Assembly (NCBI GenBank): GCA_963828625.1
Contig: CAWHEX010000001.1
Coordinates: 1 to 64,000 of the forward strand
Reading direction: 5' to 3'
Source: PALSA-894 sp963828625
GTDB taxonomy: Bacteria > Pseudomonadota > Alphaproteobacteria > Rhizobiales > Xanthobacteraceae
DNA length: 64,000 nt
Of the stretch, positions 43,856 to 52,269 are shown piece by piece. Under the pieces are notes generated by a model, which had not been told where the DNA came from, searched no databases, and saw nothing but the letters and a program-made list of their open reading frames with translations. The position numbers were made by a program, and so were the translations under genes. Numbering within the stretch: position 1 is the stretch's first letter; every line of letters starts with the position of its first letter.

Positions 43856-44449
43856 ATGAAAGACAAGAAGCCCAACCTCGCGGCGGTCTCGACCTTCGCC
43901 GATCACGAAGTGATCATGCCGCCGAACAGGCTCAAGAAGGCAGTCGAGAAGCTCAAGCCCGGCACTAAGATCGATTTCGACCCGGTGGCGCGCGCCGAGG
44001 CTGCGCTCGCCGAGCTTGCGGAAGATTTCTCCAAATGGATGGAGATGGAATGCGTGCGGCTCGATGACGCGCGCAATGCCGTGAAGGCATCCGGCCTGAA
44101 TGCGGGCACACGCGAAGCGCTGTTTCTCGCCGCGCACGACATCAAGGGACAGGCGGCGACCTTCGGCTACCCGCTGGTCGCGCCCGTCGCCGACAGCCTG
44201 TGCCGGCTGATCGAGCACTCACCTGACATGGCGCGGATTCCGATGCCGCTGATCGACCAGCATGTGGATGCCGCAAGAGCCATCACGAGCAAGAACTCGC
44301 GCGGCGACAGCAACGCGTTCGCCGCAAGGCTTGCCGAAAAGCTCCGTCAGGTAACTGAAGAATTCCTCGTGCGCGAAAACCGCGACCGGCCGGATTATCT
44401 GGAGTCGATCCTGTCGCCGGCGCTCGCGCCGAGCGATTCCGCTGCCTGA
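43856..44449 (+). CDS. Hpt-domain phosphotransfer protein
   Basis: A 197-residue protein with a central helical bundle carrying the phospho-accepting His in HDIKGQAATFGYPLV (residues about 98-112). A long helix precedes it (EAALAELAEDFSKWMEMECV). The C-terminal helices (FAARLAEKLRQVTEEFLVRE) complete the module. It is likely the partner of the receiver gene immediately upstream and would shuttle phosphate to or from a hybrid kinase located elsewhere. It is convergent with the DUF2336 gene (seven bases apart). Confidence 0.8.
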   Translation: MKDKKPNLAAVSTFADHEVIMPPNRLKKAVEKLKPGTKIDFDPVARAEAALAELAEDFSKWMEMECVRLDDARNAVKASGLNAGTREALFLAAHDIKGQAATFGYPLVAPVADSLCRLIEHSPDMARIPMPLIDQHVDAARAITSKNSRGDSNAFAARLAEKLRQVTEEFLVRENRDRPDYLESILSPALAPSDSAA

Positions 44450-44456
44450 GCCGCCC

Positions 44457-45644
44457 TTACGCGGCCGCCACCGACCAGCCGGCATCGTTCGCCGCCGCGG
44501 CATTGTCCATCTCGACCAGTTCGTCGCAGAACATGCGTGCTTCTTCGCGCGCGGCCTCGGTCGCGTAACGGCGCAGCAGCGTCATCAGCGGCTCGATCTC
44601 GGGCGCTGACATGCCTGCGCAGCTTGTCAGCACGCGTTCGACCATGCGGCGCTTGAGCCGTGTGTTGCCGCTGCCATCGGCGAGCAGGCTCGTTTCGTGC
44701 ATCGCCTCCATCGCGGCACGGAATGCTGGATAGATCGACTCGGGCAGACCGGCGCGGTCGTACAGCGGCTTGAACCCCGCGCCGCGCTTGTCGTGGATGA
44801 GCGCGCTGACGCGCGAGGCCGGCATCTCGGCAAGCTCAGCCAGCGCCTGTTCGACGAATACGATGTTGCCGGAGAGCAGCGATCGCAGCACCAGACCCGC
44901 GGTGAGCTGGCCGCTTTCGCGCAGGTGATTCACGAGCGAGGAAGCACCGTCTTCTTCCGAGGTTGCCGCGAGGATGACCGTCGCCTTTTCGCAGGATTCG
45001 CGCGCGATGCGTTGCGCCCGCTTCTCCCCCAGCCAGTTGCGCGCAACCACGAAGCTCGTCAGCGTCTCGGACAGCTTGACCACCAGCGCGTGATGCGTCG
45101 CGGCCGGTAGGTCGGGCCAGGCGAGCAGCGATTCACGGATCGCCGCGAGATGCCCGAAGCGCTGCGCGATCCGGTCGAGCGAAATAGCCGCGATGTCGGC
45201 GTAGGAGTTTTCGATCAGCGTCAGGCACGCCTCGGCCGATCCGACTTCGGCGATCGCTGCAGCGACCGAGCGCGGCAGCGCGTAGCGCCGCGCGATCGCG
45301 CACTGCGTCCACATCTCGCCCACGGCGATCGCATCGACGAGATCGGAATCCAGCAGCAGCGGCGAATGCTCGAACACGATGTCCGCGATGTCCGGCTGGT
45401 CGTCGATTAGCGCATGCACGACGGCTGCCGGCGCGTCGGCGCTCGAGCCGAGTGCTTCGGCAAGCGCGCGGCGCACCATCGGCGACGGATCGTCGAGCAG
45501 CATGATCATCGCGCCTTCGGCGGCGATGCGGTCATCCTGCGACAAATCGGAATAGAGGTAGGCGCGGGCGAGCGCTGAGGTTGCCTCGGCTCGCTCCGCG
45601 GCCTCCGCGGTACGCACCCACTGGAGAAAGTGACGAACGATCAT
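44457..45644 (-). CDS. DUF2336 domain-containing protein
   Basis: A 395-residue soluble, mostly helical HEAT-like protein from ATG 45644. The N-terminal repeats (ALARAYLYSDLSQDDRIAAE, DDPSPMVRRALAEALGSS, ALIDDQPDIADIVFEHSP) are the DUF2336 signature. The C-terminal part has two further repeat-like units (LVNHLRESGQLTAGLVLRSL, AELAEMPASRVSALIHDKRG). The family is alphaproteobacterial and often lies near chemosensory or flagellar genes; its biochemical role is not established. Here it faces a CheY/Hpt pair. Confidence 0.85.
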   Translation of the reverse strand: MIVRHFLQWVRTAEAAERAEATSALARAYLYSDLSQDDRIAAEGAMIMLLDDPSPMVRRALAEALGSSADAPAAVVHALIDDQPDIADIVFEHSPLLLDSDLVDAIAVGEMWTQCAIARRYALPRSVAAAIAEVGSAEACLTLIENSYADIAAISLDRIAQRFGHLAAIRESLLAWPDLPAATHHALVVKLSETLTSFVVARNWLGEKRAQRIARESCEKATVILAATSEEDGASSLVNHLRESGQLTAGLVLRSLLSGNIVFVEQALAELAEMPASRVSALIHDKRGAGFKPLYDRAGLPESIYPAFRAAMEAMHETSLLADGSGNTRLKRRMVERVLTSCAGMSAPEIEPLMTLLRRYATEAAREEARMFCDELVEMDNAAAANDAGWSVAAA

Positions 45645-45788
45645 CGACGCTACCGGACCTACGTCATCACGTGACGCCGGCGCGAATGGCCGGCCGCATG
45701 AATGCTAGGCGGCGCGCCTTAACAAACGGTTCACCATAACCGTTTGGAATTCTTGCTGAATTCTTAAAGGCCGGAAGCCGCTGTGGCG

Positions 45789-46967
45789 CTAGGCGGGGCG
45801 ACGCGCGACCGGCCGCCTGAACTGCAACAGGTCGAGCGGCGCGTTAAGGCCCGAACCGGAGCGGCGTTGCGCCGAGATCTCCGTGGACGGCGCGACGGCG
45901 TCGGTGGTCTCGACCGCCGCCGCGTGGCGTGGTCCCCACAGTTCGCGCACCACGGGCGCAACCGGTCCGCGCTGTTCGGGATGATAGAGCGAGACGAACA
46001 GCGGTCCGTCGGAAGCCTTCTTCTCCGGCGCGGCGAACGCCGAAACCCGATCCGTGAAGAATGCGGGCGCAGCATTGGACTGCGCGGCGCTGGCAACCTC
46101 GGCGGACGCGCGTACGGGCGCGACCGCCGGCGCCGTCATGGTCGGACCGACCGGTTTCACGGACGCGACGTTGATGCTCGCCACAGGCGGCGCGACCCTG
46201 CTGGGGATCGAAAGCAGCGAAGGCCCGGCCGGAACGGACGCGGGCCTGGCAGCAGCGAGCGCAATTGCGGGATTGACGGCGCCGGTGGTTTGCGCGGACG
46301 CGATCTGCGACGCAGATCCGATCACATCGTGGCGCGTTACGAGTCCGGCATAGACCTGCTTCAGGCTGCGGGCCGCGCCGGCCTTATCGTAGAAGATCGA
46401 GCTGTTCGCATGCGCGGCGCGCGGAAACAGCTCCGCGGCTTTGCCCCCGGGGTTCGCCTCGGCGGCGCGGATGAAGCGCGCCGCGCCGGAGGCACCGAGA
46501 AAATGCGCCATGTAGAGTTCGCCGTCAGTCGGCTTGCGGCCGAGCCGGTCCTTCAGCACCTTCGCGTTGGCGTTCGCGAACTCGCCCGCCATCACGGCAT
46601 TCGCGGTTGGATCCTTGCGCAGCGCAAAGATCTTTTCGCGCATGGCGGGATCGGCCACCGCGTAGCGCCCCGAGGGCGTTTTGGTGATCGCATCGGCAAA
46701 CTTGCCGTAGCCGTGCGCGGCGCCCGATTGCTTCATCGTACCGAGCCAGGTCTGGTCGATGAACTGGAACAGGCCGGTCGCCGAAGAGGACTTGGCCTTG
46801 GCGTCCGGATTGAGGTTGGATTCGCGCAGCGCTGTATTGAGGAGGTATTCGAAGCCCGCGCCGGTTACGCGCGCGGCATCGCGGATCGCACCCGTGACGC
46901 GTGTGGCAATATCGGTCGTCGCCCCGCTTACGCGGGCCGCGATATCGATTGCTGCATCGGTGCCCAT
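45789..46967 (-). CDS. Lytic transglycosylase-like (SLT domain) protein
   Basis: Predicted peptidoglycan-cleaving enzyme of 392 residues. The lysozyme-like domain occupies about residues 30-200: the catalytic Glu is in LLNTALRESNLNPDA, followed by SSSATGLFQFIDQTWLGTMK and ELYMAHFLGASGAARFIRAA. The C-terminal half is low-complexity, Ala/Pro/Val-rich and probably disordered (ASVKPVGPTMTAPAVAPVRA). No conventional signal peptide is visible, as in flagellum-associated SLT proteins of rhizobia; export is uncertain. ATG 46967. Confidence 0.82.
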   Translation of the reverse strand: MGTDAAIDIAARVSGATTDIATRVTGAIRDAARVTGAGFEYLLNTALRESNLNPDAKAKSSSATGLFQFIDQTWLGTMKQSGAAHGYGKFADAITKTPSGRYAVADPAMREKIFALRKDPTANAVMAGEFANANAKVLKDRLGRKPTDGELYMAHFLGASGAARFIRAAEANPGGKAAELFPRAAHANSSIFYDKAGAARSLKQVYAGLVTRHDVIGSASQIASAQTTGAVNPAIALAAARPASVPAGPSLLSIPSRVAPPVASINVASVKPVGPTMTAPAVAPVRASAEVASAAQSNAAPAFFTDRVSAFAAPEKKASDGPLFVSLYHPEQRGPVAPVVRELWGPRHAAAVETTDAVAPSTEISAQRRSGSGLNAPLDLLQFRRPVARRPA

Positions 46968-47092
46968 GGGCGCACTCTGACCGGCCGGGTAGCCACCCTG
47001 CCCCGCCGCCTTGCAGGATGGGCGGTTATGGTAAATGACGGGTTAATCGGGAACTTGGCCGGCGGCCTTTGGTTCCGGGAATGGAGGACGGC

Positions 47093-47578
47093 ATGGAGCA
47101 GACGGCGATGCGAAGTCCGCGCGGCGGCATGTATTTCGAGGATTTCGTCGTCGGCAAGCTCTACGAGCACACGCTGCGCCGCACGGTCACGCAGATGGAC
47201 AACATGTTGTTCTCCAACATGACGCTCAATCCGCAGCCGCTGCATATCGACCGCCACTTCTGCGAGCAGGAGACCGACTGGGGCCAGCCGCTGATGAACT
47301 CGCTGTTCACGCTCGGCCTTATGATCGGGATTCAAGTCAGTGACATGACGGTCGGAACGACCATCGCCAATCTCGGGATGACGGACGTGAAATTCCCGCA
47401 TCCGCTGTTCGAGGGCGACACCATCCACTGCACCAGCGAGGTACTGAGCAAGCGCGAGTCGAAGTCGCGCCCCGGCGCCGGCATCGTCGACCTGCACATC
47501 TGCGCCTATAACCAGAACAACAAGCTCGTCGCCGAGTGCAAGCGACAGGCCTTCATGCTGATGCGGCCGAAGTCGTAG
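47093..47578 (+). CDS. MaoC-like hot-dog dehydratase
   Basis: R-hydratase-type hot-dog protein of about 161 residues, acting on enoyl-CoA-like substrates. Key segments: RGGMYFEDFVVGKLYEH, TLNPQPLHIDRHFCEQ (the N/D-x-x-P-x-H hydratase region) and GTTIANLGMTDVKFPHPLFE. The start at ATG 47093 is preferred over 47081 because GGAGG lies five bases before it. It is 11 bases from a CoA-ester lyase gene. The combination suggests hydration then cleavage of a methyl-branched C5-dicarboxyl-CoA (mesaconyl- or itaconyl-CoA type); this is inference. Confidence 0.82.
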   Translation: MEQTAMRSPRGGMYFEDFVVGKLYEHTLRRTVTQMDNMLFSNMTLNPQPLHIDRHFCEQETDWGQPLMNSLFTLGLMIGIQVSDMTVGTTIANLGMTDVKFPHPLFEGDTIHCTSEVLSKRESKSRPGAGIVDLHICAYNQNNKLVAECKRQAFMLMRPKS

Positions 47579-47589
47579 TCATCGCCCTG

Positions 47590-48462
47590 ATGCGCTCTCT
47601 CCTCTTCATCCCTGCCGACAGCGAGAAGAAGCTCGCCAAGGGCACCGAATGCGGCGCGGACGCGCTGATCCTCGATTTGGAGGACTCGGTCGCGGCCGAG
47701 CGCAAGGCGGGCGCACGCGAAACCGCGCTCGCCTATCTCAAGCACCACGGTGGCGAGCGAACGCAGCAACTCGTCGTACGGGTGAACGCGCTCGACACCG
47801 GCCTCACCGATGCCGACCTCGACGTCGTGGTGGCCGGACGGCCGGACGCGATCCTGTTGCCGAAGGCCGAAGGCGGCCCGGCCGTCACCCACCTCGACGC
47901 CAAGCTCGCCGCGCGCGAGGCGATGCATGGCTTGCTCGACGGCGGCATCAAGATTCTCGCGCTCGCGACCGAGACCGCCTCTTCGCTGTTTCTTTGCGGC
48001 ACCTATCGCGACGCGAGCCCGCGCCTGACCGGCATCACCTGGGGCGCCGAGGACCTGTCTGCCGATATCGGCGCCGAAACCAACCGCGACGAACACGGCC
48101 GCTTCACCTCGCCGTACTGGCTCGCGCGGAACCTCTCGCTCATGGCCGCCGCATCCGCGCGCGTGCAGGCGATCGATACGGTCTATGCGGATTTCCGCAA
48201 CACGGCCGGCCTGCGCGAGGAAGCTGAGGAAGCCTTGCGCGACGGCTTCACCGCCAAGATGGCGATCCATCCGGCGCAGGTCGCGCCGATCAACGAGGTG
48301 TTCACGCCGAGCGCGGAATCGATCGCGGCCGCGCGGGCGATCGTCAAGGCGTTCAGCGACAATCCCTCATCGGGCGTCGTCGCCATTGGCGGCGTGATGT
48401 ACGACCGGCCGCATCTCACGCGCGCCGCGCGCCTGCTCGCGCGCACCGCGACCGGCGCATAA
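47590..48462 (+). CDS. CoA-ester lyase of the HpcH/HpaI (CitE) family
   Basis: CitE-like TIM-barrel lyase of 290 residues, a family including malyl-, beta-methylmalyl- and citramalyl-CoA lyases. Signature segments: LIPADSEKKLAKGTECGADA, ILDLEDSVAAERKAGAR, VVRVNALDTGLTDADLD, AILLPKAEGG (metal/substrate loop), LALATETASSLF and ITWGAEDLSADIGAETNRDE. It ends with the HPAQVAPINEVFTPSAESI region. It is paired with a MaoC hydratase upstream. The exact substrate is unresolved. ATG 47590. Confidence 0.9.
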   Translation: MRSLLFIPADSEKKLAKGTECGADALILDLEDSVAAERKAGARETALAYLKHHGGERTQQLVVRVNALDTGLTDADLDVVVAGRPDAILLPKAEGGPAVTHLDAKLAAREAMHGLLDGGIKILALATETASSLFLCGTYRDASPRLTGITWGAEDLSADIGAETNRDEHGRFTSPYWLARNLSLMAAASARVQAIDTVYADFRNTAGLREEAEEALRDGFTAKMAIHPAQVAPINEVFTPSAESIAAARAIVKAFSDNPSSGVVAIGGVMYDRPHLTRAARLLARTATGA

Positions 48463-48468
48463 AAAGAA

Positions 48469-48488
48469 GCGCGGGCCGAAGCCCGCGC
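48469..48488 (+). terminator. Hairpin after CoA-ester lyase
   Basis: Perfect 8-bp stem gcgcgggc / gcccgcgc with tetraloop cgaa, seven bases past the stop. There is an A run on its left and no T run on its right, so it would work best for the convergent gene ending at 48529. Confidence 0.6.
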
Positions 48489-48528
48489 ATGAAGGTGAAA
48501 GCTCAGCTCAGATCGTGTGGCCGGAGAC

Positions 48529-48897
48529 TTAGCCGCCGCAATTGCCGCAGCGCGGACGCACCGTGACGGTGCGGGCGGGCGCGACCAGCCGGCTGCGCTG
48601 CACGGCCGCGTACTGCGCCGGAACATCTTCGTATTTGACGCCAGCCGCCTCGACCATAACGGTCTTCGGCACCATGACGGTCTTGTAGCGCGCGGGTGTG
48701 TGGTGCGCGACGCGGCGGCCGGGCGAAACCATGACCGTCTCGCTGTAGGTCTCGAATTTCGGCAGCAGGATACGCTGCTGGTAGCAGGTGACGCAGGGCC
48801 GCGGCTTGTAGCAGTTGTAGCAGCCCGCGGCAGCGGCGGTGGTGAAAGCGGCGGCCGCAACGGCTGCGGTGAAGAGCGTGGCGAAAACGCGAAACAT
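48529..48897 (-). CDS. Small secreted cysteine-rich protein
   Basis: A 122-residue protein with signal peptide MFRVFATLFTAAVAAAAFTT cleaved before AGCYNC. The mature N-terminus has four Cys in a 13-residue stretch (CYNCYKPRPCVTC) and the C-terminus has two more (RPRCGNCGG). The middle repeats short Val/Pro units (ETVMVSPGRR, KTVMVPKTVMV), a beta-rich pattern. Disulfides or metal binding by the paired Cys clusters are likely. Its architecture resembles the frameshifted secreted protein at 20302, which has CYSGCGY at the same place. Confidence 0.65.
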   Translation of the reverse strand: MFRVFATLFTAAVAAAAFTTAAAAGCYNCYKPRPCVTCYQQRILLPKFETYSETVMVSPGRRVAHHTPARYKTVMVPKTVMVEAAGVKYEDVPAQYAAVQRSRLVAPARTVTVRPRCGNCGG

Positions 48898-49061
48898 GAT
48901 GTGACCCGCTGGTTCGAGATGGCCTCCGGCGCGCGACACGTCCGCGCCGATCCGAAGCGGGAAAATAATCGCGAAGCGGCGCGCGCTCAACGAAAGCCGC
49001 GAATTTACCTTGATGGATGCAGTTAACAGCGCGCGAAAAATTACCGCGGCGTTCGATCGAT

Positions 49062-49538
49062 CTATTTTTTTCCGTACACCGCGGCCGGATCGAACGCCTT
49101 GTCGGCGTCGCGAAACTCCAGCACCTGCGCGCCATCGGGCTTCTGGCCGAGCGGCACGGCGCGATAGAAGCACGAACGCCGCCCGGTGTGGCACGCGCCC
49201 GGCCCCGCCTGCTCGACCTTGATCCACACCGCGTCCTGATCGCAGTCGACGCGCATCTCGGTCACGCGCTGCACGTGGCCCGAGCTTTCACCCTTGCGCC
49301 ACAGCGCGCGGCGCGAGCGGCTGAAGTACCACGCCTCGCCGGTCTCGATCGTGCGTGCGAGCGCCTCGGCATTCATGTGCGCCACCATCAGCACGTCGCC
49401 GTTCGACGCGTCCGTCGCAACGCAGGTCACGAGGCCATCCGCGTCGAATTTGGGCGCAAGCGCGCGGCCCTCCTCGATCGCCTCGGAGGAGCCGCGCTCG
49501 GAGAATGTGTAGGGTTGTGCCACCACCAGCCTCGTCAT
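49062..49538 (-). CDS. hisI: Phosphoribosyl-AMP cyclohydrolase
   Basis: Third step of histidine biosynthesis: opens the purine ring of PR-AMP to give ProFAR precursor BBM II. It has 158 residues (ATG 49538), with VTCVATDASNGDVLMVAHMN, ETGEAWYFSRSRRALWRKGE and SSGHVQRVTEM. The zinc/magnesium motifs are MRVDCDQDAVWIKVEQ and GACHTGRRSCFYR. It is a stand-alone HisI without the HisE domain, as usual in alphaproteobacteria. folE lies upstream on the same strand, 115 bases from its start. Confidence 0.95.
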   Translation of the reverse strand: MTRLVVAQPYTFSERGSSEAIEEGRALAPKFDADGLVTCVATDASNGDVLMVAHMNAEALARTIETGEAWYFSRSRRALWRKGESSGHVQRVTEMRVDCDQDAVWIKVEQAGPGACHTGRRSCFYRAVPLGQKPDGAQVLEFRDADKAFDPAAVYGKK

Positions 49539-49653
49539 TGCCGGGCATAGCGCGTCGAAAGACCGGCGTAAACGCCCCGATGCGCGACGATCAATTCAGA
49601 TCAACGAGTCTTCAAGTTCGATGGACGCGGGTGAGGCCCGCGCACGACCAAAA

Positions 49654-50310
49654 TCAGCGGCCGCGCACCATCGTGATGAAGCGCGCCTGCTCCTGCGCGT
49701 CCTCGAAGATGCCGCTGAACTTGGTGGTCAGCGTCGTCGAGCCCGGCTTGGCGACGCCGCGCATCGACATGCAGGTATGCTCGGCTTCGATCATCACAGC
49801 CGCGCCTCGCGGCTTCAGGATCTCGTCGATCGCAGTCGCGATCTGCGCGGTCAGATGCTCCTGCGTCTGCAGGCGCCGTGCATAGACGTCGATCAGCCGC
49901 GCGATCTTGGAGAGGCCGACCACGCGCCCGACCGGCATGTAGGCGATGTGCGCCTTGCCGGTGAACGGCATCACGTGATGCTCGCAATGCGAATAGAATG
50001 GGATGTCGCGCACCAGCACGAGATCGTCATAGCCGCCGGTCTCCGAGAACGTGCGGTCGAGCACCTCGGCCGGGCATTCCTGGTAGCCGGCGAACAGCTC
50101 CTCGTAGGCGTTCACGAACCGCTTCGGCGTCTCGACCAGGCCCTCGCGATCCGGATTGTCGCCGACATAGGAGAGCAAGGTGCGCACTGCCTTCTCGGCT
50201 TCCTCGCGCGAAGGGCGCGGCACGGCCGGCGCAGGCGCCGCGCGCACGTGATCGGAAAGCTGCTTTTCAGGCGCAGTGGCTTTCGGGAAATTCGTAACGA
50301 CAGCGTCCAT
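49654..50310 (-). CDS. folE: GTP cyclohydrolase I
   Basis: Converts GTP to dihydroneopterin triphosphate, the first step of folate synthesis. It has 218 residues: a variable N-terminus, then the T-fold domain with ETPKRFVNAYEELFAGY, the catalytic zinc motif HCEHHVMPFTGKAHIAYMP, RVVGLSKIARLIDVYARR and the second Cys region EAEHTCMSMRGVAKPGS. It ends RFITMVRGR. ATG 50310. It lies upstream of hisI on the same strand, with the intergenic gap noted there. Confidence 0.96.
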   Translation of the reverse strand: MDAVVTNFPKATAPEKQLSDHVRAAPAPAVPRPSREEAEKAVRTLLSYVGDNPDREGLVETPKRFVNAYEELFAGYQECPAEVLDRTFSETGGYDDLVLVRDIPFYSHCEHHVMPFTGKAHIAYMPVGRVVGLSKIARLIDVYARRLQTQEHLTAQIATAIDEILKPRGAAVMIEAEHTCMSMRGVAKPGSTTLTTKFSGIFEDAQEQARFITMVRGR

Positions 50311-50559
50311 AACGGTCTCTCCGTTCGACCGGCACCTTGGGTGCCGGATGTGTCACCGGGGTGGCCGCGGCTTGAGTGTACCGGTTGGAACCCGGTACGG
50401 ACGCCGCCTTCTTGGAGTTTCGCGTCCACCCTTACGGCGGACCGCACTCGTAACGGTGGGCCCCCATTTCAGCCAACCGTCCAACTCCTATATAGTTGCG
50501 GAGAGCCGGGCGGCAATCAATGGGCATCGGGCCGTTGAGCCGGAATCGGGCCGAAATCC

Positions 50560-51018
50560 ATGCTCAACGACGTCTATAACCGCAAAATCCTCGAATTGGC
50601 CGGCACAATCCCGCGAATTGGTCGGCTGGAGCAGCCGGACGCGTCCGCGACGGCTCATTCCAAGCTCTGCGGTTCCACGGTGACCGTCGACCTGAAAATG
50701 GAAGGGGATACGGTCAAGGACTTCGCCCATGAGGTGAAGGCCTGTGCGCTGGGACAGGCTTCCTCGTCCATCATGGCGCGCAACGTGATCGGGGCAAAAG
50801 CCGAGGAACTCAAGGGCTTGCGGGAGACGGTGCGCAAAATGCTCAAGGAGAACGGCGCGCCTCCGGCGAACGGCAAATGGGCCGATATCGCGGTGCTGGA
50901 GCCGGTGCGCGACTACAAGGCGCGCCACGCCTCTACGCTGCTGACGTTCGACGCCGTGGTCGATGCGATCAACCAGATCGAGGCGAAGCGCGGAGCTGCC
51001 GCGAAGGCGGCGGAGTGA
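50560..51018 (+). CDS. Iron-sulfur cluster scaffold, IscU/SufU-like
   Basis: NifU-N-type scaffold of 152 residues. The three ligand cysteine contexts are KLCGSTVTVDL, VKACALGQASSSIMAR and, where canonical SufU has a third Cys, no clear equivalent (RDYKARHAS), so cluster coordination may differ. The beginning LNDVYNRKILELAGTIPRIG is typical. It is followed by yidD with a one-base GTGA overlap. The missing third Cys makes the scaffold role plausible but not certain. Confidence 0.75.
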   Translation: MLNDVYNRKILELAGTIPRIGRLEQPDASATAHSKLCGSTVTVDLKMEGDTVKDFAHEVKACALGQASSSIMARNVIGAKAEELKGLRETVRKMLKENGAPPANGKWADIAVLEPVRDYKARHASTLLTFDAVVDAINQIEAKRGAAAKAAE

Positions 51019-51299
51019 ACCTGCTCCACGTCCCTCGCCTCGCCGGCCGCGGGCTGGTGAAGGTCTATCGCTACACCCTCTCGCCGCTGATCGGCTTCCA
51101 CTGCCGGCACCTGCCGACCTGCTCCGAGTACGCCGACGAAGCGCTCGATCGTTACGGCCTGTGGGCCGGCACGTGGATGACCTTCGCGCGGATCATGCGC
51201 TGTCATCCGTGGGGCACGTCCGGCATCGACCGGGTGCCGGAGCAGGCGCCGCCGGGCGCGCACTGGTACGCGCCCTGGCGCTACGCACGCTGGTCTTAG
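51015..51299 (+). CDS. yidD: Membrane-protein insertion efficiency factor YidD
   Basis: Small inner-membrane-associated protein of 94 residues, implicated in helping YidC/SecYEG insert membrane proteins. The start is GTG 51015, overlapping the preceding stop (GTGA), which indicates translational coupling. Signature: amphipathic helix GLVKVYRYTLSPLIGFHCR, then LPTCSEYADEALDRYGLW and RIMRCHPWGTSGIDRVPE. Three conserved Cys are present. Confidence 0.92.
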   Translation: MNLLHVPRLAGRGLVKVYRYTLSPLIGFHCRHLPTCSEYADEALDRYGLWAGTWMTFARIMRCHPWGTSGIDRVPEQAPPGAHWYAPWRYARWS

Positions 51300-51303
51300 T
51301 TGC

Positions 51304-51348
51304 GCATGATCTTGCCCGAAAACCGGTTCCCACTTTTCGGGATCATGC
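51304..51348. repeat. Palindromic intergenic repeat (rhizobial type)
   Basis: A 45-base element with outer arms gcatgatc / gatcatgc and inner arms cccgaaaa / ttttcggg around ccggttcccac. I recognise this as a dispersed palindromic repeat common in Bradyrhizobium-type genomes. It starts five bases after the yidD stop and abuts the stop of the convergent gene at 51350. Confidence 0.75.
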
Positions 51349-51349
51349 T

Positions 51350-52207
51350 TCAGCGCATCGACTGAGCGAGTTGCTCCAGCCGCTTCGTCGCTTCGCCCGA
51401 GCCGAACTCGGCGGCCTTCGCATACCAAGCGCGCGCCTGCGCGGCATCGGCGGCCACGCCGATCACGCCGAGCTTGCGCAGCACGTCGGCATCGTAGGTC
51501 GCGCCGAGCGCGAGCGCGGAGCGCGCATCGCCCGATTCCGCCGCGCGCGAGAGCATCAGCCGCGCGGACGCGATGTCGCCTTGCGTGACCAACTCCTCGC
51601 TGCGCCGGTAGAGCATCGTGATCTCTTCGCGATCGAGCGCCCGGAGTGTCGGCGCGGGTGGCGGAGCCGGCAGTACGGGCGCCGCCGCGGGTGCGACAGC
51701 AACAGCAACGGCCGGCTGCTCGACGGGCGTGGACACGGTCAGCGCCGCAACGCGCTCCGTGAAAGCAACCGCCTCGTCCTGCGCGACGATCCGGTCGCTC
51801 ATGGCCGTCTGCGGTGAATCGATCGGCTGCGGGATCGCACCGACGACGAAGATGGCCGCTAGCGCCGCAAGTCCGATCGCGCCGCTGGTGCGCGCCAGCA
51901 TTCCGAACACGCCGCGCTTGCGCACCGGCGGCGCAAGCGCCATCGGGTCGAGCGTCGGCCGCTCGCGCAGGTGGCGCACCGCGATGTCACCCTCGAAGGC
52001 TGGCTCGCGCCGGCGTTTCGCATTCCCGAGAGGTGCCGCGGGCGGCAGCGTGCGGCGGAGCTCTTCGCTCGCAGCGAGCGCCTTGTCCGCCGCAATAAGT
52101 CCCGCATCGCTGACTGCGCGTGCCTCGTCGCGCGCCCATGGAGGCGCATACATGCTCGGCGCGTTGGTAAACTCACTCAACTCTTCGGTACGGATCGGAG
52201 CACTCAT
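51350..52207 (-). CDS. SEL1-like repeat membrane protein
   Basis: About 285 residues from ATG 52207 (MSAPIRTEELSEFTNAPSMY); upstream in-frame sequence crosses the previous gap and is rejected. An N-terminal disordered cytosolic region is followed by one transmembrane segment (AIGLAALAAIFVVGAIP). A Pro/Ala-rich linker then leads to a C-terminal SEL1/TPR-like domain (RRSEELVTQGDIASARLMLS, AAESGDARSALALGATYD, ARAWYAKAAEFGSGEATKRL). This is probably a periplasmic protein-interaction module. It is 62 bases downstream of the TAXI protein gene. Confidence 0.75.
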   Translation of the reverse strand: MSAPIRTEELSEFTNAPSMYAPPWARDEARAVSDAGLIAADKALAASEELRRTLPPAAPLGNAKRRREPAFEGDIAVRHLRERPTLDPMALAPPVRKRGVFGMLARTSGAIGLAALAAIFVVGAIPQPIDSPQTAMSDRIVAQDEAVAFTERVAALTVSTPVEQPAVAVAVAPAAAPVLPAPPPAPTLRALDREEITMLYRRSEELVTQGDIASARLMLSRAAESGDARSALALGATYDADVLRKLGVIGVAADAAQARAWYAKAAEFGSGEATKRLEQLAQSMR

Positions 52208-52269
52208 CTCACTTCCTCCCGCCGCCGCAGCGGCTAACACACACCACACTTGCCCCCTGGAGGATTGAT

